Positions 52,559-61,310 of a stretch of DNA of 64,000 nt are shown here, piece after piece. Within the stretch, counting starts at the first letter, position 1. Each line of letters opens with the position of its first letter. The stretch spans positions 21,630 through 85,629 of the forward strand of contig DDLV01000108.1 of assembly GCA_002340325.1 (NCBI GenBank), in the 5' to 3' direction. The notes under the pieces are model-generated. The model saw only the letters and a program-made list of their open reading frames with translations, was not told the origin of the DNA and did no database searches. This stretch comes from Glaciecola sp. UBA2563 (GTDB taxonomy: Bacteria; Pseudomonadota; Gammaproteobacteria; Enterobacterales; Alteromonadaceae). The translations under genes were made by a program, and so were the position numbers.

Positions 52559-54643
52559 ATGAAAAAAGTTGAAGTAACCATCGCCAATATAAGCAAACAT
52601 GCTTGTGCTGTCGCGGTAAGTCTTGTGTTAGTCGCGTGCGGAGGAGGCAACGCTGATGAGGTGATAGAACAATCCGTTTCAGTTCCAACGCCAGTGGTTC
52701 CTCCCACGACTACTTCAGGTAATATGAGTGACGAAAATGACGATGATGATCAAGCCGATGGAAGTAGTAATGGAGAGGACGATGATAATGATGAAGACGA
52801 TGCAGGAGATGAAGATGACCCAGATGAAGGAGGAACAGACGAGAACGACACAGGTGATGAAGATGATGAAGATGATGGAGATGATGAAGGCAATGGAGAA
52901 GATGAAGACGAAGGGGACGACGATGACGAAGGGGGCGGAGAGGGTGAAGGAAATGGAAATGAAGAAGAATGTTCAGATCCTGAAGAAGGTTGCCAACTAG
53001 AGATTACCACAGGATTTGTAAACCCCAATCCCATACCAGACATGACGGTCTTCCCAGTTGATCTAGAATCGGCTAATAGAGCAGCCAGATTTTTAGCGCA
53101 AGCCAGTTTAGGAGCCAACTATCCAACCGTTACCCAAGTCGCTTCTATGGGAGAAGCAGCTTGGTTAGAAAGTCAATTCCAGCAGCCGGTTGGACGATTA
53201 ATGCCATATACTGATTTTCTTATCCAACTAATAGAGCAAAACGCGGATAACGACCAATTTGTTGAAGCCTTGGATGGACCTGAATATGTGTACCTCAATG
53301 CTTGGTGGACACAGGTAATGACATCACCTGACTTAGTGCGCCAAAAAGTCGCAATGGCATTGAGTGAAATATTTGTTGCATCAGCTAGCGTTGAAGCGAT
53401 AGGAGAAACGCCTCCCGCTATGGCGCAATATTATGATGTTCTTTTGGATAATGCGTTCGGAAATTATAGAGATCTTCTCAAAGGTATTACGCTCTCACCT
53501 GCTATGGGTGTTTATCTCAGTCATATGGGCAATCAAAAAGCTAATGAAGCTGCTGGTACCTTCCCGGATGAAAATTATGCAAGAGAAGTCATGCAACTTT
53601 TCAGTATAGGTTTATTTGAGCTCAATCCAGATGGAAGTCAAAAATTAGATGGCAATGGTAATCCGATTCCAACCTATGACCAGCAAGATATAAGAGAGTT
53701 TGCCAAGATATTTACTGGATTGAGCACAAATTCTCAAAGCGGTTTTGTAGGTGCAAATATGTTTGAAGGTGATTATTTTGGAAGCTCTCAACCAATGATC
53801 ATGTACGAACAATATCACTCTACGGAGCAAAAACGATTACTCAACGGACAAATCGTTCCGGCAGGTCAAACGGGGATGCAAGATATCGATGCGGCGATGG
53901 ACAATTTGTTTAATCACCCCAATGTCGGTCCTTTCATTGGCAAGCAGTTGATACAACGGTTAGTCACTTCAAATCCAAGTCCAGCTTATATTGAGCGAGT
54001 CACTCGCGCATTTAATGGTGAATCTTCCGGCGTCAGAGGAGACATGAAAGCGATTATTCGAGCGATATTACTCGACCCAGAAGCGACTACCCAACCTTCG
54101 CAACAGCAAAACACAGCAGGTCGATTAAGAGAGCCGTTTTTAAGACTACTAAGGCTGAAGCGAACGTTTAATGCCACCACCGTAGATCGTACTCATGCGG
54201 GTGGTAATTACGATTTGAGCTCTGCCATACGCCAATACGTCATGTTTTCCCCAAGTGTTTTCAATTTCTTCCAGCCAAATTATCGGCCTAATGGTGAAAT
54301 TAAAGACGCAGGCTTAGTCGCTCCCGAATTTCAAATAACAAATGCGTCATCCATTGTTGAAGTTAAAAATGTAGTTCAGTTATTTTTGGAAACGGGGCGA
54401 ATTGAAGAACGGGCGGGTTTACTACCTAGCGAAACGGTTTCATTTGAATCAGAATTAGCGATTGCACAGGATGTCGGTGAACTGGTGAGTAGATTAGATA
54501 CACTGATGACCTATGGCACGTTAACCAGCAACACAAGAGAAGCAGTCATATCCGCCATACAAAATTTGGAAGATCCACTAGATAGGGTTCGAATGGCGAT
54601 CTATCTGATAGCCATCTCACCAGACTATGCCGTAGCGATTTAA
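52559..54643 (+). CDS. DUF1800 family lipoprotein with long acidic linker
   Basis: A 694-residue exported protein. A lipobox LVAC (C27) suggests an outer- or inner-membrane lipoprotein. Residues about 57-138 are almost only Asp, Glu, Gly and Asn, an extended highly acidic linker. The DUF1800 domain (about 165-690) has RAARFLAQASLGANYPTV, DENYAREVMQLFSIGLFELN, FTGLSTN, FIGKQLIQRLVTSNPSPAYI and MAIYLIAISPDYAV. The family has no proven function. It is very often followed, as here (21 bases), by a DUF1501 gene, so the two probably act together in the envelope. GAGG precedes the ATG. Confidence 0.88.
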   Translation: MKKVEVTIANISKHACAVAVSLVLVACGGGNADEVIEQSVSVPTPVVPPTTTSGNMSDENDDDDQADGSSNGEDDDNDEDDAGDEDDPDEGGTDENDTGDEDDEDDGDDEGNGEDEDEGDDDDEGGGEGEGNGNEEECSDPEEGCQLEITTGFVNPNPIPDMTVFPVDLESANRAARFLAQASLGANYPTVTQVASMGEAAWLESQFQQPVGRLMPYTDFLIQLIEQNADNDQFVEALDGPEYVYLNAWWTQVMTSPDLVRQKVAMALSEIFVASASVEAIGETPPAMAQYYDVLLDNAFGNYRDLLKGITLSPAMGVYLSHMGNQKANEAAGTFPDENYAREVMQLFSIGLFELNPDGSQKLDGNGNPIPTYDQQDIREFAKIFTGLSTNSQSGFVGANMFEGDYFGSSQPMIMYEQYHSTEQKRLLNGQIVPAGQTGMQDIDAAMDNLFNHPNVGPFIGKQLIQRLVTSNPSPAYIERVTRAFNGESSGVRGDMKAIIRAILLDPEATTQPSQQQNTAGRLREPFLRLLRLKRTFNATTVDRTHAGGNYDLSSAIRQYVMFSPSVFNFFQPNYRPNGEIKDAGLVAPEFQITNASSIVEVKNVVQLFLETGRIEERAGLLPSETVSFESELAIAQDVGELVSRLDTLMTYGTLTSNTREAVISAIQNLEDPLDRVRMAIYLIAISPDYAVAI
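52728..52965 (+). repeat. Low-complexity GAN-rich tract encoding the acidic linker
   Basis: A tract made mainly of GAT, GAC, GAA, GAG and GGN codons inside the DUF1800 gene. The irregular GATGATGAAGATGA-like repetition suggests expansion by slippage. The shifted frame and the opposite strand are also open here because of the simple sequence. They encode Met/Lys-rich and Ser/Pro-rich artefacts, not proteins. Confidence 0.8.
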
Positions 54644-54664
54644 CCATTATTTGGAGTAAAAGAC

Positions 54665-56047
54665 ATGAAACTAAAAAGTAATGCAAGACGATCATTTTTG
54701 AAAACTTCAGGTAAAGCTTGTCTTGGAACTGCTGCACTATTGGGTACCACTCAGCTTGGAGCAATGGCGAGCCTTGGAGCAAGTAACAACAATGATTACA
54801 AGGCACTTGTGTGCATTTTGTTAGCTGGGGGCGCCGATTCGTTTAATATGCTAGTCCCTTCGGATTCCACATATTATGATCAATATCGAGCAACTCGAAC
54901 GGACTTAGCGTTAAGCCAAACGAGCTTATTGCCACTGAATAATGGCACTAATAATGGACGTACTTTAGGGCTTCATCCACAACTTACTGGTCTTCAGTCA
55001 TTATTTAATGCAGGAAATCTTGCTTTTTTAAGTAATGTCGGGCCGTTAGTTGAACCTACGTCGACACAAGCCCTTGCGAATGGTTCTGCCAAGCTGCCTT
55101 TAGGGCTTTATTCCCATTCTGATCAAATCAGTCAATGGCAAACAGCGGTTCCTGATGCTAGAAGCAATACCGGTTGGGGCGGAAGAATGGCAGACATTCT
55201 TGCATCGCAAAACATGAATCAACGCATTTCGATGAGCATATCCGCATCAGGTTCGAATGAGTTTCAGGCAGGTAGAACAACCGATTCGTATACCATCATG
55301 CCGGGTGACTCACCGACCCCAACACTATATGCCAGACAGGAATACGGCGATAATATCAGTAATGCCATCGATAGAATATATGCCAACACAGGTTACAACA
55401 ATCTATTGCGTAGAAGTTTCGCGAAGCTTTTCAATGTTTCTATCAGTGCCAATCAAGAATTTTCTGCGGCTTTGGCAAATGTTCAAACGCTTTCAACGCA
55501 ATTTTCTGCCGACCCCTTCTCGCAACAGCTTCAAGTGGTCGCCAAAACGATTGCGGCAAATCAAGCATTAGGTATGCGGCGTCAAACATTTTTTGTCACC
55601 TATGGTGGTTGGGATCATCATGATGAAGTGATAAATGCAATGAATACTATGCTTAAGCCTCTCAATGACGGTTTGGTAGCATTTCAAGGTGCGATGACTG
55701 AATTGGGCATGCAAGATAACGTCACTACTTTCACGACGTCGGACTTTGCAAGAACCTTGTCATCTAATGGAAGGGGTTCCGACCACGGTTGGGGCGGCAA
55801 TGCAATAGTAATGGGTGGCTCAGTCAATGGCGGAAGCGTTTTTGGTACTTACCCAAGTCTTGCGTTGGATAACCCTTTGGATACTGGCAGGGGAGTACTT
55901 ATGCCGACGAAATCATTAGATGAGTACTTTACAGAATTGGCATTATGGTTTGGTGTGCTACCTTCCCAAATGAGCGATATTTTACCCAATGTAAATCGTT
56001 TTATTAATGTAAGTTCCGGTGAAAAGCCGATTGGTTTCATGAGATAA
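54665..56047 (+). CDS. DUF1501 family protein with Tat signal
   Basis: A 460-residue protein with a twin-arginine export signal (ARRSFLKTSG, R8-R9, then a hydrophobic stretch), so it is probably folded, perhaps with a cofactor or metal, before export. The DUF1501 domain is sulfatase/alkaline-phosphatase-like. It shows CILLAGGADSFNMLVP near 43, LYSHSDQISQWQTA near 148, FVTYGGWDHHDE near 310 and SDHGWGGNAIVMGG near 375. These Asp/His clusters resemble a metal site. Paired with the DUF1800 lipoprotein gene 21 bases upstream. Function unknown. Confidence 0.88.
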   Translation: MKLKSNARRSFLKTSGKACLGTAALLGTTQLGAMASLGASNNNDYKALVCILLAGGADSFNMLVPSDSTYYDQYRATRTDLALSQTSLLPLNNGTNNGRTLGLHPQLTGLQSLFNAGNLAFLSNVGPLVEPTSTQALANGSAKLPLGLYSHSDQISQWQTAVPDARSNTGWGGRMADILASQNMNQRISMSISASGSNEFQAGRTTDSYTIMPGDSPTPTLYARQEYGDNISNAIDRIYANTGYNNLLRRSFAKLFNVSISANQEFSAALANVQTLSTQFSADPFSQQLQVVAKTIAANQALGMRRQTFFVTYGGWDHHDEVINAMNTMLKPLNDGLVAFQGAMTELGMQDNVTTFTTSDFARTLSSNGRGSDHGWGGNAIVMGGSVNGGSVFGTYPSLALDNPLDTGRGVLMPTKSLDEYFTELALWFGVLPSQMSDILPNVNRFINVSSGEKPIGFMR

Positions 56048-56197
56048 ATAGCTTAAATAAGATGGCGTATGTGCAGTTGTGACTGAACATACGCATTATT
56101 ATGAGCTTTTCTTTTCAGATATTCGCATCAAGTTAAGTCATGACGATTTCACTACATCACCTTATTGAGTACCTGGCGCCGTTTATGCCAGATTACC

Positions 56198-56218
56198 GCG
56201 CTCGAAGAGCGCTCTTTT
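56198..56218 (+). terminator. Candidate terminator downstream of the DUF1501 gene
   Basis: GCGCTC (56198-56203) pairs with GAGCGC (56207-56212) around GAA, followed by TCTTTT. The stem is short but G/C-rich. It lies 150 bases after the DUF1501 stop and before the transposase remnant, so its link to that transcript is plausible only. Confidence 0.45.
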
Positions 56219-56291
56219 AAATGCCTTGAATTTTGTCGCCCTCTGTTTATTAATCATGTGGGATAATGATTTCTGATGAAATATCAAATCT

Positions 56292-56800
56292 ATGAAAGTT
56301 GAGCTGTACAATAAGACCAATAACAAAACCGTTAAGCTAGGCACAAACCTACCTCACGATATCTATCCTGCCAAGGCAATCATTGCACTGTATCAAGAAT
56401 GCTGGGAAATAGAGTTAGAGTATCGTGAAATCAAATCCAGCATGTTAGATAACGCGATTACTTTGCGCAGTAAAACCAAAGATCTCGTTTATCAAGAGCT
56501 TTATGGCATGTTGCTAGCCTATAATCGGGTGCGTTATGAAATCGCACTGACCGCAAACGAAGTGGGCTGCAACCCACTCGTATCAGCTTCAGATCAGCTT
56601 TACGGATTGTGCTATATGACTACCATGGCATGGCCATCAGCAAAACATTGCATAAATTGCCAGCGAGAATGAAAGACATTACACAGGTACTAAAAGACTT
56701 TATTCTACCCAAACCAGAAAGGCCCTCATATCCGAGAGCCCTAAAGATACAAACAACCCGCAAATACCCTTTAAAAAAGCCGGAGCACTTACGATTTATT
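56292..56800 (+). pseudogene. IS4-type transposase remnant, 5'-truncated and frameshifted
   Basis: The first frame encodes the C-terminal core of an IS4-family transposase: IYPAKAIIALYQECWEIELE, YREIKSSML, TLRSKTKDLVYQELYGMLLA and YNRVRYEIAL, which contain the Y-x2-R-x3-E-x6-K (YREIK) region. The catalytic N-terminal two thirds are missing. Near 56630-56645 the frame shifts: the tail SKTLHKLPARMKDITQVL then FILPKPERPSYPRALK continues one frame over. No inverted terminal repeats or target duplication were found. It is a dead relic that separates the DUF1501 gene from the convergent lipoprotein gene. Confidence 0.82.
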
Positions 56801-58632
56801 TACTCAGCTGTTATTTGATAAATCTGCACACTGCCAGATTCTTCATTACCAATAACCAAGAGCGCTTCTCCAGTTGGGCTGTCCATTGCACTGATGAAGC
56901 TCATGCCTTCTGGTGCTAAATCGCCAGTAATATCGGCGCCTTCAGCAACTCCTCGGTTAATGAAGTAGCTTACAAATTGCACGTTGTAGGGGTTAGTAAT
57001 GTCGTATGCCATAACGCCGCCCATTCTCTCCAGTCCTACAAAAGCATACTGACGACCATCAATCATGCCGAGTGCCAGCGCTTCTGGCTCAGGACCTTTC
57101 GCATCTGATCGCGTGTCGCCTTCGTTTTCGTCATTATTGTTATTGAATAATGGACCAAAAATAGAGGCGGTAATGCGTTCAAAGTCGTCACCTGAATCGT
57201 AAACGACCAAACCATTTGTATCCCAGATAGTGAACGATCGTGCGCCATATGTATAGAGTTCATTGTAGGTGCCGCTGCCATCCGTTGAGCCATCTTCTGA
57301 ACCTAAGAATGTAGTAACAAGTAGGCGACCGATATCATCATCGTCGTTATTGACGTAATCAAAGTTAGCGGCGAGCGTTAAATCTTCGACGCGGATTTCG
57401 TCAATAAACGCAAGGCATCCATCATCATCGTCAAAGTCCACACCACCTAATGTGGTAAGGCATGTAGCTTCGTCTGGCGCATCAAAGAAGTACTCTCTCC
57501 CGTCGCCTTCATTCGCTGTGACAATAAAGTTTGCACCGTTCCAGGTGAAACTGTCTATCGTATCAGGCTGATACATACCAAAAAGTCCTGGATAATTGGA
57601 CAGATTTACACCGCCATCGCGATCTGATGCATCCAACAATAGATTGCTCCAATCTTTGAAGCCAAGCCCAATGACACCTGCTAGTGTGTTTGTTGACAGG
57701 TCAACAATTGCCAACGCGTTGTTTTCCTGTATGGCCACAAATGCAAGGGAGTCATCTTCAGAAACGGCAACGTATTCTGGCTCTAAATCCTGTGCAACGG
57801 ATGCCGTGTAGAGGTTACCATTAATTGTGCGCCCATCTGGGTTTGCGAACACAGCGCCCTGAGCTTCAAGTTCGGCTTGGTCTAGCCCTCCAAACGTCAA
57901 TTCGATGTCCATCATTGCCGGTACACCGTCGGTGAGTTCGATTATCGATATGGAACCTTCAGGATCTACACTATAGTCGTCTGCTGGTTCGCCTTCATTC
58001 GCGACAATTGCTTTGGTTCCGTCATGCGTGAAAACAACGTTGTCGGGCAGGAAACCCACTTCAACATTACTTAAGAAGACTGGCGCTGCGCCGGAAACAT
58101 CATAAAATGCAACGCTTCCTCTAACGCCTGTATCTGCTGCGACTGCAACGGCTAATACGTCATTATTATTATCAAAAGCAATGCTGTTGGCATCCCCTGT
58201 TAAACCACTTGTATCATTTACGTTGAGCGTAATCGCAGAATCTAAATTTGTGTTGTTTACGACACCTTCAGCATCGGCAGTTAGAGCAGAGGCATCGAGG
58301 TTATTGATATCCATTATCTCAACTACTACTGGATCACCTGAGCTGTTGACTGCGTATACCCAGCCTTTGCTTGCTTGATAGGCTACGATTTCAGCCGCTC
58401 CACTGGGGTCTGTTTCATTTAATACTGAACGTCCAATAAGTGTCGCGCTAAGTGTTGTTGGTGCGCTAGCGCCGTCAGTGCCAGCGGCACCGTCCGCTCC
58501 CGCAGGGCCTGCAGGACCCGCTGGTCCTACCGGTCCAGTTTCACCATCATCTCCCTCAAGAAAGCAACCAGATAAACTCAAGGTCAGAGCGCAAGTAATA
58601 GCGAGGGTTAACGTCTTTTTTTTTGATAACAT
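56800..58632 (-). CDS. Choice-of-anchor I lipoprotein with collagen-like segment
   Basis: A 610-residue exported lipoprotein (lipobox LSGC, C23). Right after the lipidated cysteine comes a collagen-like run of Gly-x-y triplets (about 28-55, with GPAGPAGPAGADGAAG), then a beta-propeller-like domain of the choice-of-anchor I family. Repeated 'VAVAADTGVRGSVAFYDVSG' and 'LAIVDLSTN' type blades lead to IVTANEGDGREYFFDAPDE and a C-terminal AFVGLERMGGVMAYDI. Some relatives sit in alkaline phosphatase/phytase-like surface proteins. A Pho-box-like repeat lies about 210 bases upstream (58843-58860). AAGGA precedes the ATG. Confidence 0.85.
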   Translation of the reverse strand: MLSKKKTLTLAITCALTLSLSGCFLEGDDGETGPVGPAGPAGPAGADGAAGTDGASAPTTLSATLIGRSVLNETDPSGAAEIVAYQASKGWVYAVNSSGDPVVVEIMDINNLDASALTADAEGVVNNTNLDSAITLNVNDTSGLTGDANSIAFDNNNDVLAVAVAADTGVRGSVAFYDVSGAAPVFLSNVEVGFLPDNVVFTHDGTKAIVANEGEPADDYSVDPEGSISIIELTDGVPAMMDIELTFGGLDQAELEAQGAVFANPDGRTINGNLYTASVAQDLEPEYVAVSEDDSLAFVAIQENNALAIVDLSTNTLAGVIGLGFKDWSNLLLDASDRDGGVNLSNYPGLFGMYQPDTIDSFTWNGANFIVTANEGDGREYFFDAPDEATCLTTLGGVDFDDDDGCLAFIDEIRVEDLTLAANFDYVNNDDDDIGRLLVTTFLGSEDGSTDGSGTYNELYTYGARSFTIWDTNGLVVYDSGDDFERITASIFGPLFNNNNDENEGDTRSDAKGPEPEALALGMIDGRQYAFVGLERMGGVMAYDITNPYNVQFVSYFINRGVAEGADITGDLAPEGMSFISAMDSPTGEALLVIGNEESGSVQIYQITAE

Positions 58633-59102
58633 AGGTTATTCCTTTATTTTAAGGATGGGGCTAGTCCTCCCTTAATCATCAAAGACTGATAGGGGCATGT
58701 TGTTGATTTCGTTTTGAATTTATCCAACACGCCCTTGTTTAAGGAGGCTGTTTTAAACAAGAACATTGCACTGTTTCATTGCAATGGATCCAGAAAGCTT
58801 GCTGACGTTAACACTGGATTGTGACAATTACGTATCGCATAGGTTACATTTTGGTTACAAAGAAAACGTGCGCCGTAGAAGCATTAAAAACAAATAAAAT
58901 CAATTTCTTAGCAAGGAGTTATTGCACTTTGTAATTGTCACTCTATATACCCGTGGCTGACTGTGCTTGTGGAACTTTATCGGTTAATTAGGAAACCCAA
59001 ATATTTGCATTTATGAACCTTTCCGGTTTTGTATGCTTACATAATGACTAAAAAACTACTGTGCTAACAAAAACTCAATCATCTAAAAAAAAGGCAATCA
59101 GT
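58633..59102. other. Regulatory gap between lipoprotein and S9 peptidase genes
   Basis: A 470-bp divergent gap without a gene. It contains the Pho-box-like direct repeat (58843-58860). An 11-bp perfect inverted pair GTGACAATTAC/GTAATTGTCAC lies 98 bp apart (58822-58832 and 58931-58941). A 9-bp hairpin CTTGTTTAA/TTAAACAAG (58734-58742/58753-58761) carries GGAGG in its loop. Confidence 0.5.
58843..58860 (-). promoter_or_regulatory. Pho-box-like direct repeat (candidate PhoB site)
   Basis: On the minus strand the sequence reads TGTAACC-AAAA-TGTAACC: two identical 7-mers, 11 bp apart with a 4-bp A-run. This is the layout of a PhoB box (CTGTCAT-AWAW-CTGTCAY), although the repeat itself differs at several bases. 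It faces the lipoprotein gene whose ATG is at 58632. If real, that gene would be phosphate-regulated. The long distance to the start is a weakness. Confidence 0.45.
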
Positions 59103-61112
59103 ATGCAGCTGTCTTACGCTAAAAACACAATAAGAATTTTTCAACTATTCGGACTTTTTATCTTGTCTTCAGGTTTATCTTTGCAAGCAAATGAAAGGGG
59201 GATGATCCCTACTGATTACTTTGAATTCGTCAATGTATTGTCTCCTGTTGTCTCGCCAAAAAGTGACGATATCCTGTTTGTCAAACAAACAGTTAATGAA
59301 AAAAAGGATGGTAGAGAACATCAATTATATCTACTTACAGAAGACGGAGAATTACGCGCATTTACGCAAGGAAAAAATGACACCCGACCTCAGTGGTCGC
59401 CTGATGGGGCCAGTATTAGTTTCATAAGAAAAGTTAACGATAAGCCGCAAATATTCCTGATGCCAAAGGATGGCGGCGAAGCCTTTCAATTGACCAAGCT
59501 AGAGCAAGCTATCGTTGATTACAAATGGTTCCCGGATGGCGAAAAGTTGCTTCTCACCCTAAATGTAACACCTGAAAATGCCGACTCGGATGAGAACAAA
59601 GATACAAAAAGAGAATCACCAAATATAACCGTCATAACGAAAGCTAAATATCTCCAAGATGGAATAGGATATTTAACGGCGTCCAGACACCATTTGTTTA
59701 TGTACGATATAGAAAGCGGTGAGCTTACTCAATTAACTGAAAGCGACAAATGGAATGCAAAAGCAGGTCAAGTTTCTTCAGATGGAAATACTGTTTTTTA
59801 TCACGCTAACAAAACAGGAGAAGAATACGAAGGAAATGAGAACAGTGATGTTTTCAAATTAGACCTTAACAAGTCTACCACTATCAAATTGACAGGCGGT
59901 ATCAATGCGCAATGGAACCCTGTTATTTCACCGGCGGATCAAGGTTTGGTATACCTTCATAAGGATGACACATATGAGCAAACCGAACTTTACTGGCGTA
60001 ATCCGGTGGGAGAGAACGTTAACCTAACAGAGGATTTTGATAGAAATATAAATTCTCCTTTGTGGTTAGGCACGCGTAAACAACTGCTTTTTCTTGCGAA
60101 CGATCATGGGGCAAATCGTCTATTTCGACTGGATATTGCGACAAAAAACGTCAAAAGCCTCCTCACCAATACCGAGACGGTGCGTAACTTAACGATCGCG
60201 CCAAATGGCGCGTTCGCCGTTTTCAGTCTTGAAAACTCAATTAGTTTACCAGAATTATACCGCTTGGACGTTGATACAGGTGAGTTGGCCAAGCTTACCC
60301 GTTTTAACGAAACGTTACTTAGCGATATGAAATTGTCTAAAGCTGAGGATGTTTGGTTTAAAAATGACCAAGGTATGGACATACAGGGATTTTTGCACAA
60401 ACCGATTCAATTTGAAGCAAATGGCAAATATCCACTTATTCTCAATATAAAAGGTGGACCTGGCGGCATGTGGGGACATCAATGGTTTCATGAGAATCAA
60501 ATGTTTGCTGCAAAGGGATATGCAGTCGCATATGTTAATTACAGAGGAAGCAGTGGTTATGGTATTAAACACGGTCAAGCGGTTCGCCTAGATTATGGCG
60601 GTGCTGATTACAAGGACAATATGCAATTTTTAGAGCATGTACTCGCCAATAACGATTGGATAGACGAAAACAAACTTTACATTACAGGCGGCAGTCATGG
60701 CGGCTTTTTGACAAACTGGATAACAACAAAAACCAATAGGTTCAAGGCGGCAGTAACACAGAGAAGCATAAGTTCATGGATTTCAGAAGCAGGCACTCAA
60801 CAAATCACGCCCCGTCAAATGACGAAAGAGTTTGGCGGCAATCTGTGGGATAACTTTGATTATTATTGGGGGCGTTCACCCCTTAAATATGCTGATGATG
60901 TCAAAACACCTACCTTAATTATTCATAGTGATAACGACATGATTACACCAATAGGGCAGGGGCAAGAGTGGTTTTATGCGTTAAAAGCTAATGACGTAGA
61001 CACAGAAATGGTGGTTTTTCACGATGAAACGCATTCCCTATCAAGAACGGGTAAACCTACAAATCTTGTGGAAAGAATCGAGCGAATTTTGAGTTGGTTT
61101 CAAAAGTACTAG
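59103..61112 (+). CDS. Exported S9-family serine peptidase (prolyl oligopeptidase-like)
   Basis: A 669-residue S9 peptidase, probably an acylaminoacyl- or dipeptidyl-peptidase acting in the periplasm. The signal peptide (RIFQLFGLFILSSGLSLQA) leads into a beta-propeller with WD40-like PD40 blades (for example TRPQWSPDGASISFIR). The C-terminal alpha/beta hydrolase follows, with nucleophile GGSHGGF, aspartate in HSDNDMITPIGQ and histidine in HDETHSLSRTG. I chose the ATG at 59103 because AAGG precedes it and the signal peptide follows. A GTG at 59061 would add 14 polar residues in front. Confidence 0.9.
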   Translation: MQLSYAKNTIRIFQLFGLFILSSGLSLQANERGMIPTDYFEFVNVLSPVVSPKSDDILFVKQTVNEKKDGREHQLYLLTEDGELRAFTQGKNDTRPQWSPDGASISFIRKVNDKPQIFLMPKDGGEAFQLTKLEQAIVDYKWFPDGEKLLLTLNVTPENADSDENKDTKRESPNITVITKAKYLQDGIGYLTASRHHLFMYDIESGELTQLTESDKWNAKAGQVSSDGNTVFYHANKTGEEYEGNENSDVFKLDLNKSTTIKLTGGINAQWNPVISPADQGLVYLHKDDTYEQTELYWRNPVGENVNLTEDFDRNINSPLWLGTRKQLLFLANDHGANRLFRLDIATKNVKSLLTNTETVRNLTIAPNGAFAVFSLENSISLPELYRLDVDTGELAKLTRFNETLLSDMKLSKAEDVWFKNDQGMDIQGFLHKPIQFEANGKYPLILNIKGGPGGMWGHQWFHENQMFAAKGYAVAYVNYRGSSGYGIKHGQAVRLDYGGADYKDNMQFLEHVLANNDWIDENKLYITGGSHGGFLTNWITTKTNRFKAAVTQRSISSWISEAGTQQITPRQMTKEFGGNLWDNFDYYWGRSPLKYADDVKTPTLIIHSDNDMITPIGQGQEWFYALKANDVDTEMVVFHDETHSLSRTGKPTNLVERIERILSWFQKY

Positions 61113-61250
61113 GGACTAGTAAATCAACGCCTCTAGTATAGATTTGTATATTTTCAATAATGCAAAGGTGGCATTGTTTAATGGAGTCACCCATTCGTTG
61201 ATCTACATTAACTTTTGATAAAATACCTGCGGTTTTAGGTATCGCTCCAT

Positions 61251-61278
61251 TTGTCATTGCGCGTGGATTGTCTATAAA
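61251..61278 (+). promoter_or_regulatory. Sigma-70-type promoter of the BLUF gene
   Basis: TTGTCA (61251-61256), a 16-bp spacer and TATAAA (61273-61278), five of six matches at each box. A transcription start near 61285 would give a leader of about 25 bases before the BLUF ATG. Confidence 0.65.
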
Positions 61279-61310
61279 AAATATGTTGTTATCTATTCAG
61301 AGCCTTTAAT

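Noticed and set aside
52728..53118. Open frames in the acidic tract: Met/Lys-rich on the plus strand, Ser/Pro-rich on the minus strand
   Set aside because: They are by-products of the GAN-rich simple sequence in the DUF1800 gene, whose own frame has a lipobox, family domain and ribosome-binding site.
56140..56220. Mini-gene of 26 codons (ATG to TAA) before the transposase remnant
   Set aside because: It has no good ribosome-binding site, no recognised family, and it overlaps the candidate terminator hairpin.
61159..61175. AATGC/GCATT hairpin after the S9 peptidase gene as a terminator
   Set aside because: Only five base pairs and an incomplete T-run (GTTTAA), so too weak to list.
61223..61242. 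ATACCT/AGGTAT hairpin as a terminator after the S9 peptidase gene
   Set aside because: The stem is short and not followed by a T-run; it lies just before the BLUF promoter.
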